Shown one piece after another: positions 19,819 through 28,000 of a DNA stretch of 64,000 nt. Location of the stretch: assembly GCF_026230195.1 (NCBI RefSeq), contig NZ_CP036501.1, forward strand, positions 124,001-188,000, read 5' to 3'. The notes beneath the pieces were generated by a model. The model worked only from the letters and a program-made list of their open reading frames with translations, did not search any database and had not been told where the DNA came from. The position numbers were made by a program, and so were the translations under genes. Position 1 is the first letter of the stretch. Each line of letters begins with the position of its first letter. The stretch comes from Candidatus Paraluminiphilus aquimaris. Its GTDB lineage: Bacteria; Pseudomonadota; Gammaproteobacteria; Pseudomonadales; Halieaceae.

Positions 19819-20016
19819 ATGTATGTATGTATCTGCAAAGGCGTTACCGACCGAGCCATCCGCGAGCAAGTGGCGGCGGGTGCGCGTTCGTTCGCTGAGG
19901 TAAGCCGAGCCACCGGCTGCTCGACACAGTGCGGCAAGTGCTCTTGCTTTGCTGAGTCACTGGTGGATGAGGCAATGAGTCGCGGTGTTCAGATCCAAGC
20001 GGTACGGCAGAGCTAA
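19819..20016 (+). CDS. bfd: Bacterioferritin-associated ferredoxin
   Basis: Bfd is a small [2Fe-2S] protein that passes electrons to bacterioferritin to release stored iron. The 65-residue product starts MYVCICKGVTDRAIREQVAA. The cluster Cys are C4 and C6 (CIC), and C38 and C41 in CSTQCGKCSC; additional Cys are present at 34 and 43. It lies 136 bp upstream of bfr on the same strand. No good ribosome binding site is visible before the ATG. A candidate Fur box overlaps its probable promoter. Confidence 0.92.
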   Translation: MYVCICKGVTDRAIREQVAAGARSFAEVSRATGCSTQCGKCSCFAESLVDEAMSRGVQIQAVRQS

Positions 20017-20043
20017 CTGCAAGCCTAAATACGACTGCGTTTG

Positions 20044-20062
20044 CGAATCGTTTCCATTATCT
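20044..20062. promoter_or_regulatory. Weak candidate Fur box upstream of bfr
   Basis: The 19-mer GCGAATCGTTTCCATTATC matches the Fur consensus at 12 of 19 positions, with the right half CATTATC intact. It is about 90 bp before the bfr start. Weaker than the bfd site and possibly fortuitous. Confidence 0.25.
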
Positions 20063-20152
20063 TTTCGTTATAAATCAACAAGTTAAGCTTTTAATGCGAC
20101 CCCTCGTAGGGTATAGTCGGGCCTTTAAGAAAGCCACATTAGGACACAACGC

Positions 20153-20641
20153 ATGAAAGGCAACGCAGACGTCATTCGTCATCTCAATAAAATTCTGTAC
20201 AACGAGCTTGTCGCGATTAATCAATATTTCTTGCACGCTAAAATGTACAAAGACATGGGTCTTGTTGAGCTGGCAGAGCATGAGTATCACGAGTCAATCG
20301 ATGAGATGAAGCACGCTGACGAGCTCGTCGAGAGAATTTTATTTCTCGAAGGCATTCCCAATTTGCAGGATCTTGGAAAGCTCCGAATCGGAGAAACACC
20401 GCGAGAGATGCTCGAATGTGATCTCCAGCTGGAACACGTAGCACACGAAGATCTCAAGGCAACCGTAAAGTGTTGCGAAGATGTGGGTGATTATGTGTCT
20501 CGCGATTTGGCTAAGCGTATTTTAGACGCCGAGGAAGAGCACATTGACTGGCTGGAAACACAGCTGTCCCTCATGGATCGCGTCGGCGAACAAAACTACC
20601 TGCAGACAGCAATGAAGACGGTTAAGCCCTCTGAGGGATAA
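20153..20641 (+). CDS. bfr: Bacterioferritin (haem-binding, ferroxidase-competent)
   Basis: Bacterioferritin assembles a 24-subunit shell that oxidises and stores iron. The 162-residue protein keeps all ferroxidase ligands by direct counting: E18, E51, H54, E94, E127 and H130. It also keeps the haem-binding M52 in SIDEMKHAD. This makes it a catalytic, haem-type subunit rather than the inactive partner found in some two-Bfr genomes. bfd lies upstream on the same strand and grxD converges from the other side. Confidence 0.96.
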   Translation: MKGNADVIRHLNKILYNELVAINQYFLHAKMYKDMGLVELAEHEYHESIDEMKHADELVERILFLEGIPNLQDLGKLRIGETPREMLECDLQLEHVAHEDLKATVKCCEDVGDYVSRDLAKRILDAEEEHIDWLETQLSLMDRVGEQNYLQTAMKTVKPSEG

Positions 20642-20660
20642 GACCTGAGGGGCTCCGAGC

Positions 20661-20984
20661 TCAGGCTTCGGAGCCGCCCTCACCTACCACAACGTCTTTC
20701 AGCTCTCCGCTTGCGCCCATATCGCACACAATATCGCAACCGCCGATCAACTCACCGTCAACCCATAGCTGCGGAAATGTGGGCCAATTTCCGTAGGTGG
20801 GTAAATTCGCGCGAATTTCAGGATTACTTAAGACGTCAACGTACGCAAATTTCTCACCGCAACTCATCAAAGCCTGGACGGTTCTTGCAGAAAATCCACA
20901 TTGGGGCTGATTTGGGGAACCTTTCATGTACAGAATCACTCGATTGCTCTCGATCTGATCCTTAATGGTCTCCATAATGTCCAT
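20661..20984 (-). CDS. grxD: Monothiol glutaredoxin (CGFS type)
   Basis: CGFS glutaredoxins bind and transfer [2Fe-2S] clusters with glutathione, partnering BolA-like proteins. The 107-residue protein has the active-site CGFS at residues 29-32 (PQCGFSARTVQAL), the glutathione-site WPTFPQLWVDGELIGGCDI, and the usual C-terminal helix. It converges on bfr, which fits a shared iron context, and diverges from argD. A hairpin (20651-20675) overlaps its last codons. Confidence 0.95.
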   Translation of the reverse strand: MDIMETIKDQIESNRVILYMKGSPNQPQCGFSARTVQALMSCGEKFAYVDVLSNPEIRANLPTYGNWPTFPQLWVDGELIGGCDIVCDMGASGELKDVVVGEGGSEA

Positions 20985-21079
20985 TTACGCTCTCCGCGAC
21001 GTCGTAGTGAAATGTTGTGGCCGACATCCTACCAGAAACTACTGGGTCATCGAGAGCAAAACCAACTTGGAATTCTGAC

Positions 21080-22267
21080 ATGTCTGCCATTATGTCTACC
21101 TACGGTCGCCTGCCTGTGGCGTTCGCATCGGGATCCGGCGCTGAGCTGTACGATCAAAATGGACACGCCTTTCTCGATGCGCTGTCGGGAATCGCCGTGA
21201 CCAACTTGGGGCACTGCCACCCGAATGTCACGAGGGCCATCAAAGAACAAGCCGAAACGCTCCTACACACCTCAAATTTGTATGGCATTTCACAGCAGGA
21301 AAGACTGGCCACCGAACTCACTCAGCTGACGGGCATGAAGAAAGTATTCTTTTGCAACTCGGGCGCCGAAGCGAACGAAACAGCCATCAAGGTCGCGAGA
21401 CGACACGGCGCGAATCAGGGAATAAAAGATCCGAAGATTGTGGTCATAGAAGGCGCGTTTCATGGCCGAACTATGGGCGCACTGTCTGCAACCGGAAGCG
21501 CTGCGATTCAAGAGGCATTTAAGCCCCTACTCCCTGGCTTTATTCGCATCGGACGAAACGACATTGAAGCTTTGGAAAACATTGCTAAAAACCACCGGGA
21601 TGTCGTCGCGGTTCACCTTGAACCTATTCAAGGGGAGAGTGGTATTTGGCCGCTTAACACCGACTTTTTAAAGCGCGCTCGCACGCTGTGTGACGAGCAC
21701 AACTGGCTTCTTAGTTTCGATGAAGTGCAATCAGGTAATGGACGCTGCGGTGCGCTTTATGTCTTTCAACGCCTGGGTGTCACCCCCGATGTACTTGCAA
21801 CCGCAAAAGGACTTGGCAACGGTCTCCCGATTGGCGCGTGTATGACGAACGAGCGCGCAAGCGAGTTGCTCATCGCCGGCGACCACGGAACGACCTACGG
21901 GGGCAACCCAATCTGCTGTGCCGCAGCGAGCGCTGTCATCAATACACTCAGCGCGGAGCAATTATGGGACCAGGCCGACATTATCCGAGACGCGATTTTG
22001 AATGGCCTCTATGGCGAGCTACATGACGAAACGCTAGTAAAGGACGTTCGTGGATGCGGCCTTATGATCGGCATTGAACCGCGTACGCCAACGGCCGACA
22101 TCGTACGCATGGCCTTGGACAGACGGATTTTACTCAACGTCGCCGGCGGTAATACGATTCGGTTACTACCACCTTTGGTCATGAACGCGGATCAAGCCAA
22201 GCGCGTAGGTGAGAATGTCGCTGATATTCTCAATACACTGGGTAACAACCCTCAAAGCAATTCTTAG
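21080..22267 (+). CDS. argD: Acetylornithine/succinyldiaminopimelate aminotransferase
   Basis: This class III PLP-dependent aminotransferase makes N-acetylornithine for arginine synthesis and often succinyl-diaminopimelate for lysine. The start ATG at 21080 ([20 protein letters not shown]) gives 395 residues, the usual length; an upstream GTG at 21017 would add 21 unusual residues. Landmarks are [46 protein letters not shown] and the PLP-lysine region [14 protein letters not shown]. argF follows 11 bp downstream, so the two form an arginine operon. Confidence 0.93.
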   Translation: MSAIMSTYGRLPVAFASGSGAELYDQNGHAFLDALSGIAVTNLGHCHPNVTRAIKEQAETLLHTSNLYGISQQERLATELTQLTGMKKVFFCNSGAEANETAIKVARRHGANQGIKDPKIVVIEGAFHGRTMGALSATGSAAIQEAFKPLLPGFIRIGRNDIEALENIAKNHRDVVAVHLEPIQGESGIWPLNTDFLKRARTLCDEHNWLLSFDEVQSGNGRCGALYVFQRLGVTPDVLATAKGLGNGLPIGACMTNERASELLIAGDHGTTYGGNPICCAAASAVINTLSAEQLWDQADIIRDAILNGLYGELHDETLVKDVRGCGLMIGIEPRTPTADIVRMALDRRILLNVAGGNTIRLLPPLVMNADQAKRVGENVADILNTLGNNPQSNS

Positions 22268-22278
22268 GAGCCCGAACA

Positions 22279-23184
22279 ATGAGCCGCATTCGTCATTTCC
22301 TCACATTGAATGATCTCTCTCGCGAAGAGCTCTTGGCATTGCTTAAGCGCGCGTCGGAACTAAAGGTTCTGCAGCGCAATGGCACGGCGCATGGCGCGTT
22401 AACCGGCAAAGTAATGGCGATGATCTTTGCAAAATCGTCTACGCGCACCCGTGTTTCATTTGAAGCGGGCATGACACAGCTGGGCGGTAGTGCCATGTTT
22501 CTGTCGCCAAATGACACGCAAATGGGGCGCGGTGAACCGATCAGTGACACGGCTAAGGTGATTTCATCGATGGTCGATATTGTCATGATCCGCACATTTG
22601 CCCACGCCGATGTTGAGCTATTTGCAAATCATTCCAGCGTTCCTGTGATCAACGCCCTCACCGACGACTATCACCCGTGTCAGCTTTTGGCAGACATGCA
22701 AACGTGGATAGAGCACCGCGGCGACGTTCAGGGGAAAACGGTTTGTTGGCTGGGGGATGGCAATAATATGTGTCAGTCCTATATCAATGCCGCCAAAATT
22801 TTGGGGTTTCACCTGAAGATCGCCTGCCCCGAGGGCTTTGAACCATCAGCCAAATTGATGGATAAGGCGCAAGGATACGCCACCATTGAGCACGACCCAC
22901 GACGTGCGAGTGAAGGTGCACATTTATTGGTGACCGATGTCTGGGCTTCAATGGGTCAAGAGGACGAGGCGCGAATGCGCGAGCAAGCCTTATCGAATTA
23001 TCAATTGAATCAAGACCTCTTAGATCTGGCAGACACCGAAGCGCTGTATTTTCACTGCCTGCCCGCGCATCGCGGCGAGGAGATCACAGCAGACCTCATG
23101 GATAATCCAAAATCTGTCATATGGGATGAAGCCGAAAATAGACTCCACGCACAAAAGGCATTGATCGAGTTTCTGCTGAGCTGA
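22279..23184 (+). CDS. argF: Ornithine carbamoyltransferase (anabolic)
   Basis: The enzyme joins ornithine and carbamoyl phosphate to form citrulline. The 301-residue protein has the carbamoyl-phosphate site [13 protein letters not shown], the [12 protein letters not shown] block (here YHPCQLLAD), and the ornithine site [18 protein letters not shown] at the argD stop serves as its ribosome binding site. It is the last gene before the long nrdA leader, and no clear terminator follows. Confidence 0.96.
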   Translation: MSRIRHFLTLNDLSREELLALLKRASELKVLQRNGTAHGALTGKVMAMIFAKSSTRTRVSFEAGMTQLGGSAMFLSPNDTQMGRGEPISDTAKVISSMVDIVMIRTFAHADVELFANHSSVPVINALTDDYHPCQLLADMQTWIEHRGDVQGKTVCWLGDGNNMCQSYINAAKILGFHLKIACPEGFEPSAKLMDKAQGYATIEHDPRRASEGAHLLVTDVWASMGQEDEARMREQALSNYQLNQDLLDLADTEALYFHCLPAHRGEEITADLMDNPKSVIWDEAENRLHAQKALIEFLLS

Positions 23185-23319
23185 CCCCCTCCCCTAGAAG
23201 ATTCGCGCGAGAGCCCGCGCACCAACACATCAGTCCGCCATCATTCGATTAAGCAATAATTCGCGCCGGATACATCACTAATCCTTATGCAATAACGGGT
23301 GAAAGCTGGGCGCTTTGTG

Positions 23320-23333
23320 AGTTAGTACTAACT
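23320..23333. repeat. Perfect 14 bp palindrome in the nrdA leader
   Basis: AGTTAGTACTAACT is a perfect palindrome located 185 bp before the nrdA start. It does not match LexA or Fur consensus. It could be the operator of a dimeric regulator; the identity is unknown. Confidence 0.6.
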
Positions 23334-23350
23334 TTGATCGGCAGCACATC

Positions 23351-23359
23351 TTATCCACA
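23351..23359 (+). promoter_or_regulatory. Consensus DnaA box upstream of nrdA
   Basis: TTATCCACA is the high-affinity DnaA box sequence. It lies 158 bp before the nrdA start. In E. coli, DnaA boxes in the nrdAB promoter tie ribonucleotide reductase expression to replication initiation, and the same role is inferred here. Only one perfect copy was seen. Confidence 0.6.
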
Positions 23360-23405
23360 GGAAATTCGCAGCTTATGGGGCTTGCATTCCACCCCTCTCC
23401 GCCCT

Positions 23406-23439
23406 ATCTTGGGGGTGCAATTAAGAACGACCCCAAGAT
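23406..23439. repeat. 9 bp inverted repeat in the nrdA leader
   Basis: ATCTTGGGG (23406-23414) and CCCCAAGAT (23431-23439) are exact reverse complements separated by 16 nt. It could be a split operator or a hairpin in the nrdA 5' untranslated RNA, ending 78 bp before the start codon. There is no T-tract after it. Confidence 0.55.
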
Positions 23440-23517
23440 GTGGTGAAAATCAGTAAAACAGACACCACGTATCGAGCGGCCGTTTAACCACAGAAACGCA
23501 CGTGAGGTTACAGCAGC

Positions 23518-26406
23518 ATGCAGACAGGCAGTGAATCCGTAGGCAATCAAACGCCCGCAACCCCGCCCGTAACGGGCACACCAAGTCAGACACGGCTTGC
23601 AGCAACGGCTCCAGGACAAATGCGCGTCATAAAACGCAATGGAACCGTGGTCTCCTTCGAGGACAGCAAAATATCAGTAGCCATCACGAAAGCATTTCTC
23701 GCAGTAGAAGGCGGCACCGCAGCGGCGAGCTCGCGAATACACGAGACCGTTGCAAAACTGACCGAACAAGTTGTCGGAACATTTAAGCGTCGCATGCCCT
23801 CAGGTGGCACCATCCACATTGAGGACATTCAGGATCAAGTGGAACTCGCACTCATGCGAGCAGGCGAGCACCTAATTGCGCGCGATTACGTTATTTACCG
23901 CGAGTCACGCCGCCAAGCGCGCGTCGAGAAGGAAGCATTATCACCCGAGTCAGAGGCGGCAGCGGGCGCCATCAACGTTGTAGGCGCTGACGGCAATTCA
24001 AAGCCACTGGATATCGAGCGCATCCGCACCATTGTTGCTGAAGCCTGCATGGATCTCTCCGATGTAAGCGAAGCGGCGATTATCGATGAGGCGCTAAAAA
24101 ACTTGTACAACGGTGTCACAGAGCACGAGCTCAGCACATCGCTCGTCATCACTGCTCGCACTATGATCGAGCAAGAGCCTAACTACTCCAGTGCCGCCGC
24201 GCGCTTACTGTTGGATAACTTGCGCGCCGAGGGCCTGAGCTTCCTCAACGTTGCGGACTCAGCAACACAAGGGGATATGGAAACCTATTACCCACAAGCG
24301 CTTAAGTCGTTTATCAGCCGTGGCATCGAGCTTGAGCTTCTAGCACCGAACCTCGCTGAATACGATCTCGACATGCTGGGTGAGGCTTTGTTGCCAGAGC
24401 GTGACCTACAATTTAGCTATCTGGGCCTTCAAACGCTCTACGATCGCTACTTTATTCACAGCGACGAGACGCGCTTCGAGCTCCCTCAGTTATTTTTCAT
24501 GCGCGTCGCAATGGGTCTCGCAACGCGTGAAGAAGACAAGAACGCACGCGCCATCGAGTTCTATCAGCTTCTCTCTTCGTTCGATTACATGAGCTCAACA
24601 CCTACGTTATTTAATTCGGGCACGCTTCGCCCGCAGCTCAGCTCTTGCTACCTCACGACCGTGCCTGATGACCTCCACGGGATCTACGGTGCGATTCAGG
24701 ACAACGCAATGCTGTCCAAGTTTGCAGGCGGCCTCGGTAACGACTGGACCCCGGTGAGAGCGCTAGGCGCTTACATCAAGGGCACCAATGGTAAGAGTCA
24801 GGGTGTCGTTCCCTTCCTCAAGGTCGTCAACGATACGGCAGTGGCCGTCAATCAGGGCGGAAAGCGAAAGGGCGCGGTCTGTGCTTACCTCGAAACTTGG
24901 CACATGGATATCGAGGAATTCCTCGAACTTCGCAAAAACACGGGTGATGACCGTCGTCGTACGCACGATATGAATACGGCAAACTGGGTACCCGATCTAT
25001 TCATGAAGCGTGTGTTCGAGGACGGTGATTGGACGCTCTTTTCACCCAACGACGTACCGGACCTGCACGACTTGTATGGCAGCGCGTTTGAAGAGCGCTA
25101 TGCACAGTACGAAGAGCAGACGCGTAACGGTGAGTTAAAGCTATACAAGACGATGAAAGCACAAGCGCTATGGCGCAAGATGCTGGGTATGATCTTTGAG
25201 ACAGGCCATCCGTGGATTACCTTCAAAGATCCGTGCAACATTCGCTCGCCACAGCAACATTGCGGTGTGGTCCACTCCTCGAACCTCTGCACAGAGATCA
25301 CGCTCAATACGAGCAAGGATGAAATTGCAGTGTGTAACTTGGGGTCAGTCAACCTGCCGCAACATATTGAGAACGGCGAGCTCAATATCGATAAACTGCG
25401 AAAGACCGTTACGACGGCAATCCGCATGCTCGATAACGTGATCGATATTAATTATTACTCCGTCGAAACGTCAGAAAACTCCAATATGAAGCACCGACCC
25501 ATTGGACTCGGTCTCATGGGTTTCCAGGACGCGCTGTACAAGACGGATATCTCCTACGCATCGGAGCAGGCCGTTGAATTCGCCGATAAATCGATGGAAG
25601 CCATCAGCTATTTTGCGATCAGTGCATCCACGGATCTTGCGGCTGAACGCGGCGCTTACTCAAGCTACGAAGGCTCGCTATGGAGCCAAGGTATTTTCCC
25701 CATTGATTCGCTCAACATGTTGGTCGAGCAACGAGGTTCGGAGTACATCTCGGTCAACCAAGACAGCAGTATGGATTGGGATGCACTGCGAGGTAAGGTA
25801 GCTCAGCAAGGTATGCGCAATTCAAACGTGATGGCCATTGCACCAACCGCCACCATTGCCAACATTACCGGCGTGTCGCAGTCTATTGAGCCGACCTACC
25901 AAAACCTGTACGTGAAGTCGAATCTGTCCGGCGAATTCACCGTGGTCAATCCCTATCTTGTGCGCGATTTAAAGGAACGCGGCTTGTGGGACAAAGTGAT
26001 GGTCAATGACCTCAAATACTTCGATGGAAGCGTACAAGCCGTCGATCGAATCCCGGCTGATTTGAAAGCAAAGTACTCCACCGCATTTGAGATTGAGCCT
26101 CGGTGGTTGGTAGATAGCGCAAGTCGACGCCAGAAGTGGATCGATCAAGCCCAATCGCTCAACTTATACATCAATAATGCGAGTGGTAAAAAGCTGGACG
26201 TTACGTACCGAATGGCTTGGTTCAGCGGTTTAAAAACAACATACTATTTGCGCTCGTTAGCGGCGACCGGCACCGAGAAGTCGACGGTGAATACAGGGCA
26301 GTTGAATGCTGTATCACAGCAAGCAGCCGAGGCCGCCCCTGTTCAACCGGCGCCAGTACCAAAGGCGTGTTCGCTTGACGATCCAGATTGTGAAGCTTGT
26401 CAGTAA
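23518..26406 (+). CDS. nrdA: Class Ia ribonucleoside-diphosphate reductase alpha subunit (two ATP-cones)
   Basis: NrdA reduces ribonucleoside diphosphates to deoxy forms using the radical supplied by NrdB. The 962-residue protein has a low-complexity lead (about residues 1-34), a first ATP-cone (RVIKRNGTVVSFEDSKISVA), a second cone-like unit (about 155-245), and the barrel. The substrate-site Cys are in LSSCYLTTVPDD and NLCTEITLN, with the partner Cys in EIAVCNLGSVNLP. The C-terminal redox pair is in DDPDCEACQ. Two cones are also found in the Pseudomonas enzyme. nrdB follows after 24 bp. Confidence 0.96.
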   Translation: MQTGSESVGNQTPATPPVTGTPSQTRLAATAPGQMRVIKRNGTVVSFEDSKISVAITKAFLAVEGGTAAASSRIHETVAKLTEQVVGTFKRRMPSGGTIHIEDIQDQVELALMRAGEHLIARDYVIYRESRRQARVEKEALSPESEAAAGAINVVGADGNSKPLDIERIRTIVAEACMDLSDVSEAAIIDEALKNLYNGVTEHELSTSLVITARTMIEQEPNYSSAAARLLLDNLRAEGLSFLNVADSATQGDMETYYPQALKSFISRGIELELLAPNLAEYDLDMLGEALLPERDLQFSYLGLQTLYDRYFIHSDETRFELPQLFFMRVAMGLATREEDKNARAIEFYQLLSSFDYMSSTPTLFNSGTLRPQLSSCYLTTVPDDLHGIYGAIQDNAMLSKFAGGLGNDWTPVRALGAYIKGTNGKSQGVVPFLKVVNDTAVAVNQGGKRKGAVCAYLETWHMDIEEFLELRKNTGDDRRRTHDMNTANWVPDLFMKRVFEDGDWTLFSPNDVPDLHDLYGSAFEERYAQYEEQTRNGELKLYKTMKAQALWRKMLGMIFETGHPWITFKDPCNIRSPQQHCGVVHSSNLCTEITLNTSKDEIAVCNLGSVNLPQHIENGELNIDKLRKTVTTAIRMLDNVIDINYYSVETSENSNMKHRPIGLGLMGFQDALYKTDISYASEQAVEFADKSMEAISYFAISASTDLAAERGAYSSYEGSLWSQGIFPIDSLNMLVEQRGSEYISVNQDSSMDWDALRGKVAQQGMRNSNVMAIAPTATIANITGVSQSIEPTYQNLYVKSNLSGEFTVVNPYLVRDLKERGLWDKVMVNDLKYFDGSVQAVDRIPADLKAKYSTAFEIEPRWLVDSASRRQKWIDQAQSLNLYINNASGKKLDVTYRMAWFSGLKTTYYLRSLAATGTEKSTVNTGQLNAVSQQAAEAAPVQPAPVPKACSLDDPDCEACQ

Positions 26407-26430
26407 CCAAATAAGGCAAAGGAGTTAATG

Positions 26431-27669
26431 ATGCTTAATTGGGATGATTACAACGTAGCAGAGGGCGAAGCCCCTACTGCGGCACCACAACAACAAGCAC
26501 CAGTGCAACCCGAGGTGGTCAACAAGGCGCTTGAAACACTTAACGAGCAGCCAGCCGAGTCGACAGCTGCAACAGATCAGGTAAAGGCTGCAGCCGACGC
26601 GATTGCTAACCTCGACGCAACCCGAGGGCTCGAAGAGCTCGAGATGGGCGCATCGCGCATCTCTGTTGATGAGAAAGCCATGATTAACTGTCGTGCGGAC
26701 CTCAACCAACTGGTGCCTTTTAAGTATGACTGGGCGTGGCAGAAGTACTTGGATGGCTGCGCCAACCACTGGATGCCGCAAGAAATCAACATGACGGCTG
26801 ACGTAGCAACGTGGAAAAGTGAAGACGGCTTAACAGAAGACGAGCGACGTATTGTCATGCGTTCGCTGGGGTACTTTTCTACCGCAGACTCACTAGTGGC
26901 TAACAACCTCGTGCTGGGTATTTATCGGCTAATCACTAATCCAGAGTGTCGGCAGTATCTGCTTCGGCAGGCGTTTGAAGAAGCGATCCATACTCACGCT
27001 TACCAATACTGTATCGAGTCACTCGGCATGGACGAAGGCGAAGTCTTTAACATGTACCGAGAGGTTCCTTCTGTCGCTAAAAAAGCGTCATGGTCGCTCG
27101 ACAAAACCCAGGCCCTCTCTGACCCCAACTTCAACACGGGAACCACAGAGGATGATCAGCAAGTGCTGAGAAACCTCATTGGCTTCTACGGTGTAACCGA
27201 AGGCATTTTCTTCTACTGCGGCTTTACTCAAATTCTATCGATGGGTCGTCGCAATAAGATGACAGGCGTGGCGGAGCAGTTCCAATACATCCTGCGTGAT
27301 GAATCAATGCACTTAAACTTTGGCATCGATGTGATCAATCAAATTAAGCTCGAAAATCCGCACTTGTGGACAGAAGAGTTTCAGCAAGAAGCGATTCAAA
27401 TGATTCTTGAGGGCACGGCGCTTGAGATTGAATACGCCAGAGACACCATGCCACGTGGCGTACTTGGAATGAACGCAAGCATGATGGAAGAGTACCTGCA
27501 GTTCATTGCAAACCGCCGTCTCACTCAGCTAGGTCTTCCAGAGCAATTCCCTGGAGCACAGAATCCCTTCCCGTGGATGTCTGAGATCATGGACCTTCGC
27601 AAAGAGAAGAACTTCTTTGAAACACGCGTTATCGAGTACCAAACGGGTGGCGCACTCAGCTGGGACTAA
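26431..27669 (+). CDS. nrdB: Class Ia ribonucleoside-diphosphate reductase beta subunit
   Basis: NrdB houses the di-iron/tyrosyl radical. Iron ligands and the radical Tyr are readable in [13 protein letters not shown] (E-x-x-H, then Tyr four residues after the His), with further ligands in DESMHLNFG. The first 75 residues or so are an Ala/Gln/Glu-rich linker before the conserved [20 protein letters not shown]; the Pseudomonas protein has a similar lead. Of two adjacent ATGs (26428, 26431), the second is 6 nt from AAAGGAG and is preferred, giving 412 residues. A strong terminator follows. Confidence 0.96.
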   Translation: MLNWDDYNVAEGEAPTAAPQQQAPVQPEVVNKALETLNEQPAESTAATDQVKAAADAIANLDATRGLEELEMGASRISVDEKAMINCRADLNQLVPFKYDWAWQKYLDGCANHWMPQEINMTADVATWKSEDGLTEDERRIVMRSLGYFSTADSLVANNLVLGIYRLITNPECRQYLLRQAFEEAIHTHAYQYCIESLGMDEGEVFNMYREVPSVAKKASWSLDKTQALSDPNFNTGTTEDDQQVLRNLIGFYGVTEGIFFYCGFTQILSMGRRNKMTGVAEQFQYILRDESMHLNFGIDVINQIKLENPHLWTEEFQQEAIQMILEGTALEIEYARDTMPRGVLGMNASMMEEYLQFIANRRLTQLGLPEQFPGAQNPFPWMSEIMDLRKEKNFFETRVIEYQTGGALSWD

Positions 27670-27689
27670 AACAGCGGAATGTCTCTCTA

Positions 27690-27717
27690 AGCCCCACAAC
27701 GAGTGGGGCTTTTTTTT
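27690..27717 (+). terminator. Rho-independent terminator of nrdAB
   Basis: AGCCCCAC and GTGGGGCT form a perfect 8 bp stem with an AACGA loop, followed by eight T residues. It lies 20 bp after the nrdB stop codon. Confidence 0.92.
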
Positions 27718-28000
27718 GCCCAGAATTTGACCCCTCGTCAGTTCGGCTTCAGCCGAATACTCTTTGAGTGGATGATGAGCCGCAAAGCGCCTCACCGCTT
27801 GAGGCTTACGAGCCCTCTATAAACGTGCCTACTACAGCCCCGGAAATGGGTAACGGGACAGGGGCAACGGGAAAGGGGCAGCTAACTACGATACGTCAGG
27901 GCATCATGCGATAAGACACCGGTTTAACGAACCCCAAAGCCGCCTCACCAACAGCGCCTGCTTGATCAAAGCGGCGGTGAAAATAGGTGGACCCCCTTGC
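27718..28000. other. Non-coding spacer between nrdB and dinG with hairpins and a G-quadruplex motif
   Basis: With the terminator region, this makes a 331 bp gene-free stretch between two convergent genes. It contains a 6 bp stem with TTCA loop (27742-27757), a 6 bp stem GCCTCA/TGAGGC (27789-27805), and a run of five G-tracts (27848-27878). No coding frame with a plausible start was seen. It could hold a small RNA, but no promoter is evident. Confidence 0.5.
27848..27878 (+). repeat. G-quadruplex motif built on a 14 bp tandem repeat
   Basis: Five G-tracts of 3 or 4 G are separated by loops TAAC, ACA, CAAC and AAA, which satisfies the standard G3+N1-7 pattern on the plus strand. Within it AACGGGACAGGGGC (27852-27865) and AACGGGAAAGGGGC (27866-27879) are tandem copies differing at one base. 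It lies about 120 bp beyond the dinG stop codon. Confidence 0.65.

Larger units (their letters stand above)
23185..23517 (+). promoter_or_regulatory. nrdA upstream region with symmetric elements
   Basis: This 333 bp gene-free stretch separates argF from nrdA. It holds a perfect DnaA box (23351-23359), a 14 bp perfect palindrome (23320-23333), and a 9 bp perfect inverted repeat with a 16 nt spacer (23406-23439). A clear NrdR box pair was not recognised by eye. No small coding frame with a ribosome binding site was seen. The density of symmetric sites fits a regulated promoter for ribonucleotide reductase. Confidence 0.6.

Noticed and set aside
20651-20675. Hairpin GGCTCCGA/TCGGAGCC between bfr and grxD
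   Set aside because: It overlaps the last grxD codons and has no T-tract, so it is not listed as a terminator, though it may slow transcription.
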